DNA of 64,000 bases from Larus michahellis (taxonomy: Eukaryota; Chordata; Aves; Charadriiformes; Laridae), in contig NC_133896.1 of the NCBI RefSeq assembly GCF_964199755.1, positions 88,086,215 to 88,150,214 of the forward strand, in the 5' to 3' direction. Within the stretch, counting starts at the first letter, position 1. Each line of letters opens with the position of its first letter. The position numbers were made by a program, and so were the translations under genes. Under the pieces are notes generated by a model. It saw only the letters and a program-made list of their open reading frames with translations, was not told where the DNA came from and did not search any database. This document shows positions 37,761 through 50,700 of the stretch, piece after piece.

Positions 37761-40700
37761 ATTATAAACACTAACAAATTAGTATTTCCAAACCCAAACA
37801 TGAAATGTTTTTACAAATATGGGGGCAATAAGGCAAAGAAAGAAAGGCAGTGACTTAAGGAGAGTCAGACAATGCATCCTTGCCATGGTTCCAGTGGCCC
37901 AATGTATAAAGGATGGGGTAATACCTTATTGTCCTGCTAGATTGCTGGGGAAGTAATTATGGTTCAGAAAATCAGATATTCTTGCCATCTTTGCACATCT
38001 GAGGAATACAAACTGACCTACGGGCTGCGCTAGCTGTAAATTTGCACTATCATGTGCATAGTGGCTGAGCTCAGCAAGTAGCTCACCAAAGTTATGTTTA
38101 ATCCTCCTCATTTATGTTCAGGCTGCGTGGTCTGGAAGGGGAACCAAAGAGTACGTTGCACCTTTTACTTTTGCATGTTAGATCCCAAAGCTGAGAAAGA
38201 TCTAGAATGGTGTTACTACTTTTAACTTCTTTGCTCAGACGTGCAGCTGAATTGTTATCTTCTAAACTTGCATCCAAGTTTGAGAATACATGAAAGAGGC
38301 CTTGTTACTCGGTGAGTGAGGTTCACAAAGTGGAATCTGTCATTCTGCGCTTCTGAAACATGCAGAGTCAGCTCAAACAGAAGACACTAACATCTTTCAG
38401 GGTGGAGAAACGGCTCTGCTATCTTCAGTCTATACTACTGTAGCCTTAGCAGTGGACATAGCCATGCTATTTCTAGTCTTTAAGCTCCTAAAATATTAGG
38501 TTTGTTTGTGTGCCAAAGCGGCAGCTGATGAAGCTGTATTGATTTACATCAACGGTAAACCAGATTGCTTGGCTTTTACTTTCATCAGAATGTACCATTC
38601 TGTAAGGTAAAATGACAGGTTTTACCAAAAATGTAAAGTCATATGAGTCATTCTTTTTCTGTAATTCATGAGAAAGAACAGAACTAAGCAATTAATTGTG
38701 AAAACCTAGAAACCAGGAAAGTTAAAGTTGTCTGGGAAGCAATCTCATATAGTTATTATTTAAACCCTTTCTAGCTAGACGAAAGGTGACTTAAAGTACC
38801 TAGGAAAATCTTCAAAGAAAAATACAGCAGTTAACTGTATTTTCCTTCCCTATGATAGCATTTGATTTAAAAATAACTGCATGAACTAAAGTTTCATTAG
38901 TTCTTTTAAGAATAGTGTGATTTTAAGTGATATCCACGGACAGCTGCGATACTCTGTAGCATCTGTATATGGCATTGGCTCATAATCCCTAGAAAGCTCT
39001 AACTTAACAGAAATATTTTCTTTTTCTACTGTCTGGAAGAAGACTAGTCTTCTAGGCCCACCCCTGAAAACTCCCTATGGTGCAAAATCAAAGATGAGTG
39101 AAAAAATGTTGTCTGGATCATAGCATTCCCACTGTAGTAGACACATATCTAATTAGTATTTGTAAAGATATCTGTCAAGGCATTTAATTATCTGAATTCA
39201 ACATGAATTAGCACCTAAACATATTTAAAACTCTACCACGCATGACAAAGTGGGAAACAGAATTCTTTTTAGAGGGCAAACAAAAGCCCATGTGTGCCAA
39301 AATGTTCCTTATTAAAATTTAGGGCGGAAAACTACAGTGAGAGGTGAGCACACAAATGGAGGACAAGCTAATAAAAGAATGGCGGTGCTCACATAAATTA
39401 GTTGTCTTGTTTGTCATAATAGCTGAGCTGCTTAGTAACCTCTTAGTGAGGATTTTCAGCTTTTTTTCTTTTATCAGTAATAAGTCATTCGTCAAAGTAA
39501 CTATAAAGTAAATTCAAGAGGTGTACAAAGACAAACAGCGCTAATAGAGCAGCCACAAATTAGTGTCCTGTGTGTGGTCAGCAGCTTAACATATATAGAA
39601 CAATGGATTTCAGTTTCTCCTGTTTTAATGAAGACTAGTTTATTACAGATCTTTTGCAAAAATGAACTGATGGAAGGAGTAAAGAACATGAGTTTCTGAA
39701 GAAGTGTTGTTCGTGTCTGTTGGTAATAGCCAGAGTCTGGTCAGCACTGAAGTGTGGAAACCATATGGTAAGCTTCACAAACACTCTGAAAATACTGCTG
39801 TGAAAACTGCTTAAGACAGCAAGGAGCATGTTACAATTACAGCATTCTTACCGTAAGCTTCGTCAGCATGGATGAAAGAGGCAGCTATAGCAACAAGATG
39901 AAAATTAGAATATTTTAGGGTCAATTACAGGGTCCTTTGGCAATAGAAGCTGTGCACGTGAGTGAAGAACTTTTTGGCCTTTAGTGGTTATAATAATAAT
40001 AGTTACAATTAAACACTATTGCATACAAAAAAAGTGTGGGCTTGTTTGGGTTTTTTGAACTTACAATGTACTGTAATCATTTGAGACTGTAATGAGTTGA
40101 AGGCTTGGTTTGTTTGTAGGGCATCTCAAACAAAAAACATCTTAAAAATACATTTTCTTTTCTCTACAATAGTAGCAAATCCCAACATCAATTCCACTTC
40201 ATTCAAATAATTCAAATAGCCAGGGCAATGTCTGTTCCCCACACAATCTGATGTAGAGCAAGTAGACATTCAGTACCCCATAACCTTTTTATACCTAGAT
40301 TTAAGAACTGTGTGGTGGAAAGGAAATCATTTGCTTTTAACACCCTCGTGAGCACAAAACCTAAACTACAATTCTGCACCTATAGTTATGCTTCTAGCTA
40401 AACTGATCTGTTAGGAATACTTAGCTGTCTCTGATAAGGGAGGCTTATCTCCAATGCAAGTTTGAAATTTAATTTACCTGCCTCTTCAGTGCACCATATA
40501 ATGTGAGATTCAAGAATTTTCCAAAAAAGAAAAATCTCCTTAAGAGGAAACTTCTTAACAGTGAAGAATCCCATTAGAAATCCCTCCTTTCTCTATCCAA
40601 ACACTGTAACTCGAAGTACATATACTGCACCACAGCATCAGATAAAGACTATTCTCTACACAATAGAAACCCCATAGGTAAATGATCATGTCTTGCCTTA

Positions 40701-40847
40701 CCAATGAATGGCAAATACTTCCCACTGCGAACTGCTCCTTCCCTGGGTACACTTAGGCTGTGTCACATCTTAGGGAGCTAATGTAAGGGGACAAGGTATC
40801 AGACCAGTCTATTCAGCACACTGGCAAATTTGCAAAACAGTTCTTAC

Positions 40848-41007
40848 CTCAGCATGTTAAAATTTCCTGCCTGCAGCTGATTCTTCCTCTGTTTTACTCC
40901 AACTGCATTACTGTGATTTCCTTTTACATTTAGCTCTCCTGCGTGATATCTAGCTGAGCTACTATAACCTTTGTAGATAAAAAGTCTTCTAGGGCAAACA
41001 TTAAAGG
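40848..41007 (-). other. Candidate exon of an unknown minus-strand gene
   Basis: On the minus strand a TTTATTTTTTTTAG acceptor is followed by 160 bases and a GAG-GTAAGA donor. One frame is open throughout (FNVCPRRLFIYKGYSSS, then ARYHAGELNVKGNHS, ending NFNMLR; entry phase 1, exit phase 2). Another frame is open for the first 25 codons. The splice signals are strong, but the protein is unrecognised and the exit phase does not fit the microexon at 39852-39884. It may be a non-coding exon or chance. Confidence 0.2.
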
Positions 41008-42399
41008 CTAAAAAAAATAAAGAAACAGAGGCAAAAAGCAGGTTAGATTGTCTAAAATACTTTTTAAAAACTAAATTAAATTGCTTTTTTGTTTTTCTAG
41101 TGCATTCATGCTTCCATCTCTTGTACATTATTTTCACAGCCTGGGCCAAATTCTATAGATAATAAACTTTCACACATTTATGTAACTTCCAGTAAGGCTT
41201 GTGACAACATGTACTTGGATAAAGAATGACCTTATGTGATGCCAGCTCACTACTTAATTAGATGCCAAGAATTACTACATGAGAGGTAGCAGGTGAGAGA
41301 AAGAACACACAAATTTCTCAACCTTGGCAAAGTTAAATTAGCAGCTAGAACTTCCTAGACTCCAAATTTGAGACACAAATACATATGAAGCAAGCATCAT
41401 TAGTTGTTATTTTGGACATAATTTTACAAAAAATATTAGTGATAAATTAGTAACTGGCATAGCAAGCTGCAAAATGATCATACGCGGTTGCCTCAGAGAT
41501 TCTCAGAAATAGAAGAAATAATCCAGACAGATCACTGAATTTCAGGTTTATATGAGGAAGATTGCATTACAGATGATAAAGAGATTTTTGTATCACGCTG
41601 TAGGAAAGCTTATTAATTCCTAATGACTGGAAGTGGGCCTGTGAACTGGAATGTGATGTTGGCAAATATACATTTTTGTATGGAATAGGCCTACTATAAA
41701 AACTAAAAATAAGTAACCATATCTTGGATTCTGTCACTAAGTAAGAAAAAACATGTGATTTGAAAAGGTAGAAGAAAGACGCATGTTTTTCTTTCACAAT
41801 TTTAAATGGTGAGTTGTGTGGCATCTACACAACTCCATGGCTGCCTCAAATTGTAAGTGATATGGTTGCCATATTCCTGAGAATGCAAGAATCCACTGAG
41901 TCATAGATTTGCTCTTCATACTCCAAAATAACCTGGAATATTGTACTTCAACAGGGAGAGAGCAATGTCTCACAGCAGCAGAGGACAAAGAACCACCTTC
42001 CCTGTCTCCCAAACATTTCTTTCTCTGTCCCATAGGAATGCGTCAATTGCAGTCTATTGGTACTATTTCTGCAGCTTGGGCTGCTTTTTCTTATTTAAAT
42101 GACAGAAAAATATGGGTTCTGCTTCCCTGCAACTATCAAGAATGTGCAATTTGTGAGTCTTTGCAAAACCTACACTTCATATATATATGGGTGGATTCAT
42201 TATAAACGTAGAACGATTAACTCTGTCCACAAAAACACTACCAAATAAATTTTGAAAACACTACTGAGTAAGTTTTGGAACCCTAAACTCTTCCCAGAAG
42301 GGATTAAAACTTTCTGGTTTTGCATAGAAGAATTTTACTACATCGGAGTTTTTTGTTCTCAATGGATAGCTGTTACTTATATTACGGTATTCGTTTAAC

Positions 42400-42493
42400 C
42401 TTTGTTTTTTCCTTTTTCTTTCACTTTACTTCCTTTTTTTCTTCCTCCTTTTTTGTTATTTTATGTTTTTCCTTTCTCTTTTCTCTTTCCAAG
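42400..42493. repeat. Pyrimidine-rich low-complexity tract
   Basis: About 95 bases made almost only of T and C on the plus strand, with many TTTTCCTTT-type units. A second such stretch lies at 42793-42840. Neither carries a recognisable gene signal. Confidence 0.85.
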
Positions 42494-43628
42494 ACCTCTT
42501 GAGACTAATTTAATAACATGGAAGGAAAAATGAAAGCAATGAGAAACTAACAATCTATTTTGCTTGTACATTACTTCAGAAATGGCTTACAATGTCTCAC
42601 TTGCCATTCTAATTATACATTTTCCAAATGGTCCGGAGGTTGTGCTTTACAATGGTATGGTATGTAGCTGACATACAGATGTTCCTTTTTAGTTCCACTG
42701 ACTGTCACAGTGATATTGAGATGAAAAGATGTTTAGATACATAGATGAACATTTTAAATTAAGAAAAAAAAAATCTACTTCATATAGCTCCCATTTCTTT
42801 TCTTTTCTCCTCTTCCTTTCTTGTTTTCTTCTCATTTTTCCTGGACATTAGGTAAATATTAAGACAAGTCACACTAAAATATCAATACTAACACTTAGTT
42901 CCTGACAGTATTTTTCCTGTCATTATTTGAAACAGATGTTTAAAAAGATACAAACTCCAGTTGAAGTGTTTCCTGTGGCTGAAGAAATTAACATTTTTTT
43001 TCTCCCATGCAGTTTTTTTGGCAAAGCTGCAGGCTTTTCTTCAACTAGACCTATAATGAATCCTTCTCTGTTACCTATATTCAGACTCATGGGAACTTCT
43101 CGCTGAGACCTTTCCCTTTTGGTGAAATGTGATTGAAATTGGCTAAGGAATGCCAATTTATTAGGGGAGCCATACAGATAAAATGACACACAGAACAGTC
43201 ATATACACTTTTCCCCAAAAGGAGACCTGTAAATTATTTTCTCTATTCTTCTTATTCTCACTTGCAAAATCTTTGCCTGGCTAGAATATCCTACTGTCTA
43301 TTCGGTTGCACTCACCAATTAGAAGAAGTAAGGCTGTTCCTCTGTTCTTTCACTCAGTCCTTATCAGGTCCCAACTATAGACACATCGAGTACAGTAGAG
43401 TCATTTGCCTCCTCCCCCCCGAACAACTAATAGGTAGAGAAGAACTGAAGGACAATGAAGAAAATTGAGAACCATATTAACTTTTCTACATTGGAAACTT
43501 TAAAAGCTTTTCGCTGTCACATGCTGAGTACCTTCACAAAGATAGCTCTGAATGCTACTATAAACAAAATTCTTCATCTACACACCAACACGTGTATTCC
43601 CTTCTTTTTGTAGAGGCAAGAAATGAAA

Positions 43629-43825
43629 TCACAGAATCACAGAATGATTAGGGTCTGAAGGGACCTCTGGAGACCATCTGGAGACTCCCTAATTGAAGCA
43701 TGGACACCTACAGCTGGTTGCCCAGGACCATGTCCAGACAGCTTTTGAATGTCTCCAAGGATATACTCAACAACTGCTCTGGGCAACCTGTTCCAGTTGT
43801 TTGTCATCTTCATGGGAATGACTTC
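43629..43825 (-). repeat. CR1 LINE 3' end, antisense
   Basis: The plus strand begins with the reversed tail repeat ATCACAGAATCACAGAATG, then GGACCTCTGGAGACCATCTG, GTTGCCCAGGACCATGTCC, AGACAGCTTTTGAATGTCTC and CTGGGCAACCTGTTCCAGTT. This is the reverse complement of an avian CR1 3' UTR, well preserved. The left edge coincides with the tail, so the 3' end is intact and the 5' end truncated. Confidence 0.92.
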
Positions 43826-45040
43826 CATCCCAAGTACAAATGGGCATGCCCATGCAAAAATGGCACTATATGCTGTTTTATAATGAAATGTAAATGTTTA
43901 GATAAAACCAGAAAAGCTAAAACTGAAAATTCGTGTTGGCAGTCAAGTAAATCATCACAAGAATACACTGCTTATTCAACTTTATATCTATTTGTATATT
44001 CGTATCTACTATTAGGGATACTATTCTCAAATAAAAAGTTTCAGTCCTTGGTTATTCGCTCTAAAATGAATATGAAGATTATACATTCACACTCGGTACC
44101 ATCATATCCTTTGATAAAATTATAAGAACTCATCAGAAAATAGAGGATACCAAAAGCACTGAGATCCCACTATTGAATTTACTGATTTTGGATGTGGACA
44201 TTAACCACTTTGAACCAAAACTCACAATGTCTTTTCAAAGTACATCTTTTTCAAGATTGCAGAAAAGAAAGACATCAGTTTAATCAGATTAGTAACCTTG
44301 TATGTTGATGCAGCATAATGATTATTGTATGTATTATACATATATTTTCTCTAGACATTCAAGAAAACACGTCTAAAACTTAGAAACACAGATATACTTT
44401 CCATGGAAAGTATTAATCAAAAAAGACTTCTATGGTATCTAATTTGTGCACAACTTACTCAGGGCCTGAGGCTTCAGCATTCAAATCTTCTCTTTCTCTT
44501 GCACAAAGTCCTAATTCAGATCACAGTATGATGGTGCTATTTAGTCAGATGATCAGATTTTAACTATTCTGTACATCTAGGACCTCGTGTTTTAGCATAT
44601 TAAAACTATTAACATGGCTCCATTCTAAAGATAAACAATGGTTTCTAGACACAACAACAGCTTTTGTTTGCATAAATGCTTTTTACTGAATCTGAGCAGC
44701 ATTTAAAAACCATACATTCTTTGTTTAACGTTACTTGCCAAGAATGAGAGCAGGATTTGGGCTACAAGCTTAGTGACATCATTGCTGAAGAATGAAATGA
44801 TTTTCCCATCTACTTAAAAAACCTGGATGCTATATAATGTTTAAAAAAGGTAATCTCCATTATCTGTTCCTAGTAGGTACATTTCTAATAATTTACATTT
44901 CCTAGTGGGTACGCCTCTTCTATTTTTAGAGAGGTCAGATAGGTCATGCAGAAGACAAGGCTCATAATTCTTTTTTTCCACTATGCATCACAGAAGAAGG
45001 AAAACAAAAACAACCCTAGCATTAAAAAATTGCTTGTTAC

Positions 45041-45600
45041 AGGAAAATAAGAACATGAACTAACTATTGGATCAGACCATCTATCAGTCTCTCTGTCCTA
45101 AGATCCTGCCTTTGGCAGTAACCTATACTATTTGTTTTAGGGGAAAGTAAAAGAAAGACATCACAGACACCTTTAAAAGAACGTGCCCATAGTTGTATTA
45201 TCTTTCTGACAATGAACTACTAGCTCCTGAGCCAGTAAAGCACTTAAGTGCACACCATCTCTAAGCATGAATGCCATTGCCTCGAATTAAACCATACATG
45301 TTGTTAACATGCTTTAGTGATTTATCAAGTGGTGGTCTCAATAATTGGCTTAAGCCCTGAAACATGACTGTTTACACAATAATTTTCATACCCCAGAGTA
45401 GTTCAATAGATTCTCATTACCATATAAACAAATTATTTTAGATTTTATTAAACTGTCTCAAAGATTGTATTTCCTTACATTATGTGTTGCTTTCAGACAT
45501 TTCCTTCTACAATTTTAAGCATATTGCCTTCCAGTTTCATTGTCCTATGTTATCAGAAAATAAATAAAGTGGCCCATTCACTTTGTCTATGTCCTGAGCT
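45041..45600 (-). repeat. Ancient CR1 LINE 3' region, highly diverged
   Basis: The plus strand starts AGGAAAATAAGAACATGAAC, TTGGATCAGACCATCTATCA and CCTAAGATCCTGCC, matching the reverse complement of the old sauropsid CR1 end. The far end (TTCATTGTCCTATGTTATCA then CCATTCACTTTGTCTATG) matches the part where the consensus reads ttgtgttat...ttattcactttctccac. The middle is only weakly alignable by eye. Confidence 0.65.
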
Positions 45601-46357
45601 AGCCCAAACCAGGACTGATTTAGATGGCAGTTCTACATGAATGCAACTGCTCTACTTTCAAGGTTGGCTGCATTTCAGAAGCAGTTCGTGTCACCACATG
45701 GCATAGAAGTCAGGTAAATAAATCTCTTATTTAGGAGCTTTATTATAAGCAAACCTGAGAAGATGCCCACAAGAACTACAAAACTAGTAAGTCCAAGAAT
45801 ACGAGACCTGTAATTGACTGGATGTATTAGCTGAGACATTCAGGCCTACCAGTTGACCACTACAACTTAAAATAATTTGATAGGTACAATGGACTTCATC
45901 TAGTGACATAAAATCTTAAGTATATTTATCTTGTTTTATTCAGTTTTCCCATTTTAGCTATCTTTATAATTTGATGCAATTATGTAATCTTACAATTTGA
46001 CAGAAAGTGCTGTGAAATAGTCTCTTCAAATTTCAAGTGAGCATAGGAAGTAGAAGTAGATCCAATTTAAGTATTTGTTTATATTATTTTCTACATAATT
46101 ATTCTCATTTTGCAGACTGGAAACTAAAGTGGAGAAAGCTTAAAGAATGCTCTTGTGGTCAGACATGAAATGTGTGGCAGACCAAGGATACACGATCATC
46201 GTCTCCCACTGTTCTAAACTATTGCAGAAACTAGCTTTTTTTCTGAGATTCAAACTTTTTTTTTTTTTTTCCTTTCTCATCTCCAAAATGCCCTTCTCTC
46301 TACTTTAGGATTTTTTGACAGAGGACAATCAGAGCCAAGCATAAGGTATTGGATCAT

Positions 46358-46790
46358 TGTCATGGTTTAACTCAAGCTGGCAACTAAGCACCACACAGCC
46401 GCTCATTCACTCTCCTCCTGCTGGGATGGGGGAGAGACTCAGAAGAGTAAACTTATGGGCTGAGATAAAGACAGTTTAATAGGTAGAGCAAAAGCCACGC
46501 ACACAAGCAAAGCAAAACAAGGAATTCTTTCACTGCTTGCCATCAGCAGGCAGGTGTTCAGCCATCTCCAGGAAAGCAGGGCTCCGTCACACACAATGGT
46601 TACTTGGGAAGACAAACACCATCACTCTGAGCGTCACTCCCTTCCTCCTTCCTCCCCCAGCTATATATGCTGAGCATGACGTCATATGCTATGGGATATC
46701 CCTTTGGTCAGTTGGGGTCAGCTGTCCTGGCTGTATCCCCTCCCAACTTCTTGTGCACCCCCAGCCTACTTGCTTATGGGGCGGTGTGAG
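46358..46790 (-). mobile_element. Endogenous retrovirus LTR, 5'-truncated
   Basis: From memory this matches a LTR family widespread in Neoaves. On the plus strand it reads TGTCATGGTTTAACTC, CAACTAAGCACCACACAGCC, GTTCAGCCATCTCCAGGAAA, GACGTCATATGCTATGGGAT and GTTGGGGTCAGCTGTCCTGG. In the sense orientation (minus) there is a TATATA box at 46662-46667, an ATTAAA poly(A) signal at 46475-46480 and a terminal CA at 46358-46359. The outer part of U3 is missing beyond about 46790, and no internal retroviral genes are seen, so this is a remnant of a solo LTR or a truncated insertion. The 141-residue frame across it is not a gene. Confidence 0.82.
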
Positions 46791-47727
46791 CAACAGTGTC
46801 CATAATCATGACCAGAACCTTAGTGACCTCTGCTCTATTTTGTTCATAAATTACTTCTCAAGAGGCTCAAAAGTGCAAAAATTAGAAGTATCAATTGTTA
46901 CTTTCATAATTTACTCAGATTTTCATACAGCTATAGTTTGCTGTTTCTGGTTTTTTCATTAATTATTATTTACTTAATTCTTTTTCTATTTTTTTTCCAC
47001 TCTGTTTCTTGGTTAGATAGCTGAAAACACAGATGATTTGGTTAACTAAGACAAACCTTGCTGCTAACCCTTGTATGAGTGAAATTCTATCCCACCTTCT
47101 TGCAGAAAACTATAGTTATATTCTATATGAGATGCTAACAATGGCTTATCATCCTAGTACTGGGTGGCAAGCAGGAATGAGAATAACCCTGTTATTTCAT
47201 TAACTCCACAGCGTACGTTAGTATTTTTCAGGAAACGCAAGTCCTTTATGTATACTTTTCATGTCTGCACACAATTTTGCTAACTAAAAATGTGCAGTAA
47301 GCAAACACTTTTTAAATGAGAATGAAGTGTTCTTGAGCTTTTAAAATTAAAGTACACATTATGTAACAGAAACCTCTTACTACTAACAATATTAGTGCTC
47401 ATGTTAATTTGGTGGCATTTTGAAAGCTTTAGAGATTTTTCATTTACTTTTCATTTCAAATCTGCTACAAGACATCCTTGCATTTTTACTGTACTGCCAT
47501 TTATTGATTGTTTAGATCTGTTTCCTATTCTTTCCAGATCTTAGAATGTCACATAGGTCTGGAAAGAAAAGACTTTACAACCTTTTCCCTCTGTGCGTGT
47601 CTTTAACTCTTTATGTTTTCTTCCATCATTTGATATGGACAGTCTTATAAATGAGGTTCTAGTAATGTCATCTCCTCCTTTTTATTTATATAAAACATAT
47701 TACCGAAGGCCTTACCTAGAGCATATT

Positions 47728-47759
47728 GGTGGGGGAGGGGGTGGGGGGGTGTGGGGGGG
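47728..47759 (+). repeat. G-rich tract with G-quadruplex potential
   Basis: Four runs of 5, 5, 7 and 7 guanines on the plus strand are separated by loops of 1, 1 and 3 bases (A, T, TGT). It stands alone in AT-rich intergenic DNA. Confidence 0.9.
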
Positions 47760-50700
47760 CAGAAACAAAACAAAAAATAACAGGGAGATACTGGATGAAA
47801 TTTTGGTTCCACTCGGGTTAGGTTTTCAGATATTATATACCTTTTAAACATACACAGGTATACACCACCAGAGCTCACGTGTTTGAACCATACATGATTA
47901 ATGCTCTCAGTTTTGCAAGAACTGTTATATGTCCTTCTAAGGTCTCAACAACAGAAAAGCTAAGAGCCTTTAGACCCTGCCTTAATGCAGTTTAGTGAAG
48001 AAACAAGGTATTTCTCAGCTCTACACCAGCTGCATAACACTTGGCTATCCTTGGGAGAATCTCTCATTCTTCAGTCATTTAAGCTTTCAATGAAAAACAT
48101 TTTCGTTCTAGAAAAAAAGCTTATGATCTCTGTTGGAATGAACTCTGTTGCTGGCCATCCTTCCAGGAGCCCAGGTTTTTTTACTTTTTTTTTTGTTGTT
48201 GTTGTTGTTAAACTCAGCAGGAGCTAAACAGATGGCTTTGAAAATTGCACTTTCATTTATGTATATACATCTACGCTTACACATTACATGCTCATATATG
48301 CAGTGGTACGCTAAAAAATTGATCCACTGCAATTTCAGTTATCCTGAGCCCGGACTTAGTACTCAGATCTCTGAGCTAGACTCAGGTAACTACAGATACA
48401 GGGAGACCTGAATCTCCCAGGAATTCACAACTCAGACTTTTAATTGCCTCAGACCGACTATTGGCCCAGCAGGAGCATGAACCTGGGAAATGACAGTGGA
48501 TACTTCTGCATGTGATCAGGAAGACAGCATTTTCCAGCTAGAGGATTTGCTGGAGACTGCTGAGTAGCAAATATGTAAAATAATACAACTCCAATGACTA
48601 CGTGTCTGCACGGTTTCTTTTAACTGAGTTTTCTCATGTACTACAGCATTAAACTATTCACCAGTTTTACTCTTTTCTCATCTATCTTGTCACTAATTTC
48701 CTCACCCATCCTGATTCCAGAGCAGTGTCATTGGTTTCAAGTATTTTAACCAATTTTTGTGATATCTATGTTTTAATCTCACCACTTCATTGCCAGTGAC
48801 AGCATTAAAACAACAACTAATATTTTAATACCACCAATTAAATCTTTTGCTTTAAAAAATGGTAGTATCTTTATGTAGTTGTCTCTTTCTTTTGGTCATT
48901 TTTCCTGTATATGCAGTATTTTCCAATCCTCCCTTCCTTTCTCGCATTTTCAATTAAGGAAGTAGTATGAATTAACTCTTTAATTGTATTGATGGAAAAA
49001 GGTCATAGAAAATTTAATAAAGCTCAAAGCTAAATAATTTTCATTTGTACATGCTGTGTCATAGATAGATAGTACTTACAGTACTCTTTCTTTTTAACTT
49101 TTCAAACACCACCACTGTAATAGCAAATATTCTGTTAAGAAAACCAGAGCACATATTAGTGTGCTGTTTTGTTTCAAGCTAGTGTGATGATGATGTATCT
49201 ACATGCTCAGTATTTCCACTGTCTTGTATTGTTGCAAAATGGCATAATTAGATTAGATCATGTATTATTACAAAAGAATTACTTGCCCTTATCCATCTTT
49301 TCTAAGGATAGAAAGAAGGGGCCTATTAGTTTCTGGAGCTTAGCATGAGTATTTTTGCTGTGTTAACTGCAGTTTTGCAATTTCTGCTATGACGTCTAGT
49401 GGCTGCTGTTTGTTTTCTGTGGTTTCTTCTACAGACAAGATTTTTGTGGTTTCTTCTGTGAAGAATTAGGATTGCTAATAAGAAGCCACAGGAATTAGAT
49501 TTCTCAGGGTCAGAGTTCATTATAGTTTTGCTAAGCAGCACTACATTTGCGAGTTAGAGGATCAATAGCAAGAAAAATTCTAACAGCAACGTCCTCCTCT
49601 CCTGACTGGCAAATACTTCATCAGCAAAGTAACTAGTGCACTTTTCTCTAGACCTGGGACAAATATACATTCATATGGCACTCACTTTTCATGTCTAGTC
49701 TGCTGCGTATATTTTGATCAATTCTCCTGGCTTGTAGTTAGTCAAGAACAACTATGGCTTTGAACTGCAGTAAGGAGTATCTTTCTGAAGCTGACTGCAT
49801 AAAACGCAGGTAGTACATACTATCAGGAAGGTGTCTGGCTGTGTAATGCAGTCCCATTTACTAAATCTTGTAATAAATCTAGAAAAGAGGAGGACGATAT
49901 ATTTGAAGATGTATTTAAACCAACAAAAAGTATGCTAAAAACCTAAAAAAATATTTAAAGATTCATGCAAAAATAGGCACACATATGTATCTGTAGCAAC
50001 AGAAACTTACAGAACAGTAGCGATAATCTATTTAATAAAGTTAACTAAAAACCAATAAGCTAAACCAACCCTTAAATAAATTCATGTTTAGATAAAACTC
50101 TGCTTCCAAATAGCAATATCTGTCCTGATTAAATGATCACCTCATACTCCTAATACATCATCAGCCTTTAATTGAGTAGAACGTCTGCTAGGTATTCAGT
50201 TTTTCGTGGTTCCGTGTGCTGTCATCTGAAAAGGATTTCACTCCATTAATAACTGCAACATGGTATGGCAGAAATCACACATACAATTTACTGGAACAGA
50301 CTTAACACCAAATATCTCCCTCATTTATAGAGAATATTTCCTTGCTTCAAGAATTTGAAGTACAGCTTTCTTATATTACAGGGCTGGGAATAAACATAGT
50401 ATCCTCAGGAAATAAGTGTGGAGGTATAAAAGAATCAGATAAAGAACAGTAAAATTACAGTAGGAAAATCAGAACTGACCTGGCTTCCCTCATTAAATGC
50501 TTTTATTTGTGTATTAGCATTACTAAAGCAACATTAGATAAGAAGAAAATACTAATAACATGTCACTAAAAGCTGCAAATAGAACTTAACTTTGCACTTG
50601 CACGCAGGAAACCCAGGAAATTTTAGTAAAATGTATTTATCTGTTCAGAAATTGATTTTTTTCTCCCCATTCAGAGACTATTTTTTTTCCAGTTTTAAAA

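Noticed and set aside
43700..44125. 141-residue plus-strand open frame
   Set aside because: Its first part is antisense CR1 3' UTR and the rest is AT-rich unique DNA; it is not a gene.
46537..46962. 141-residue plus-strand open frame
   Set aside because: It runs antisense through the LTR and out into flanking DNA.
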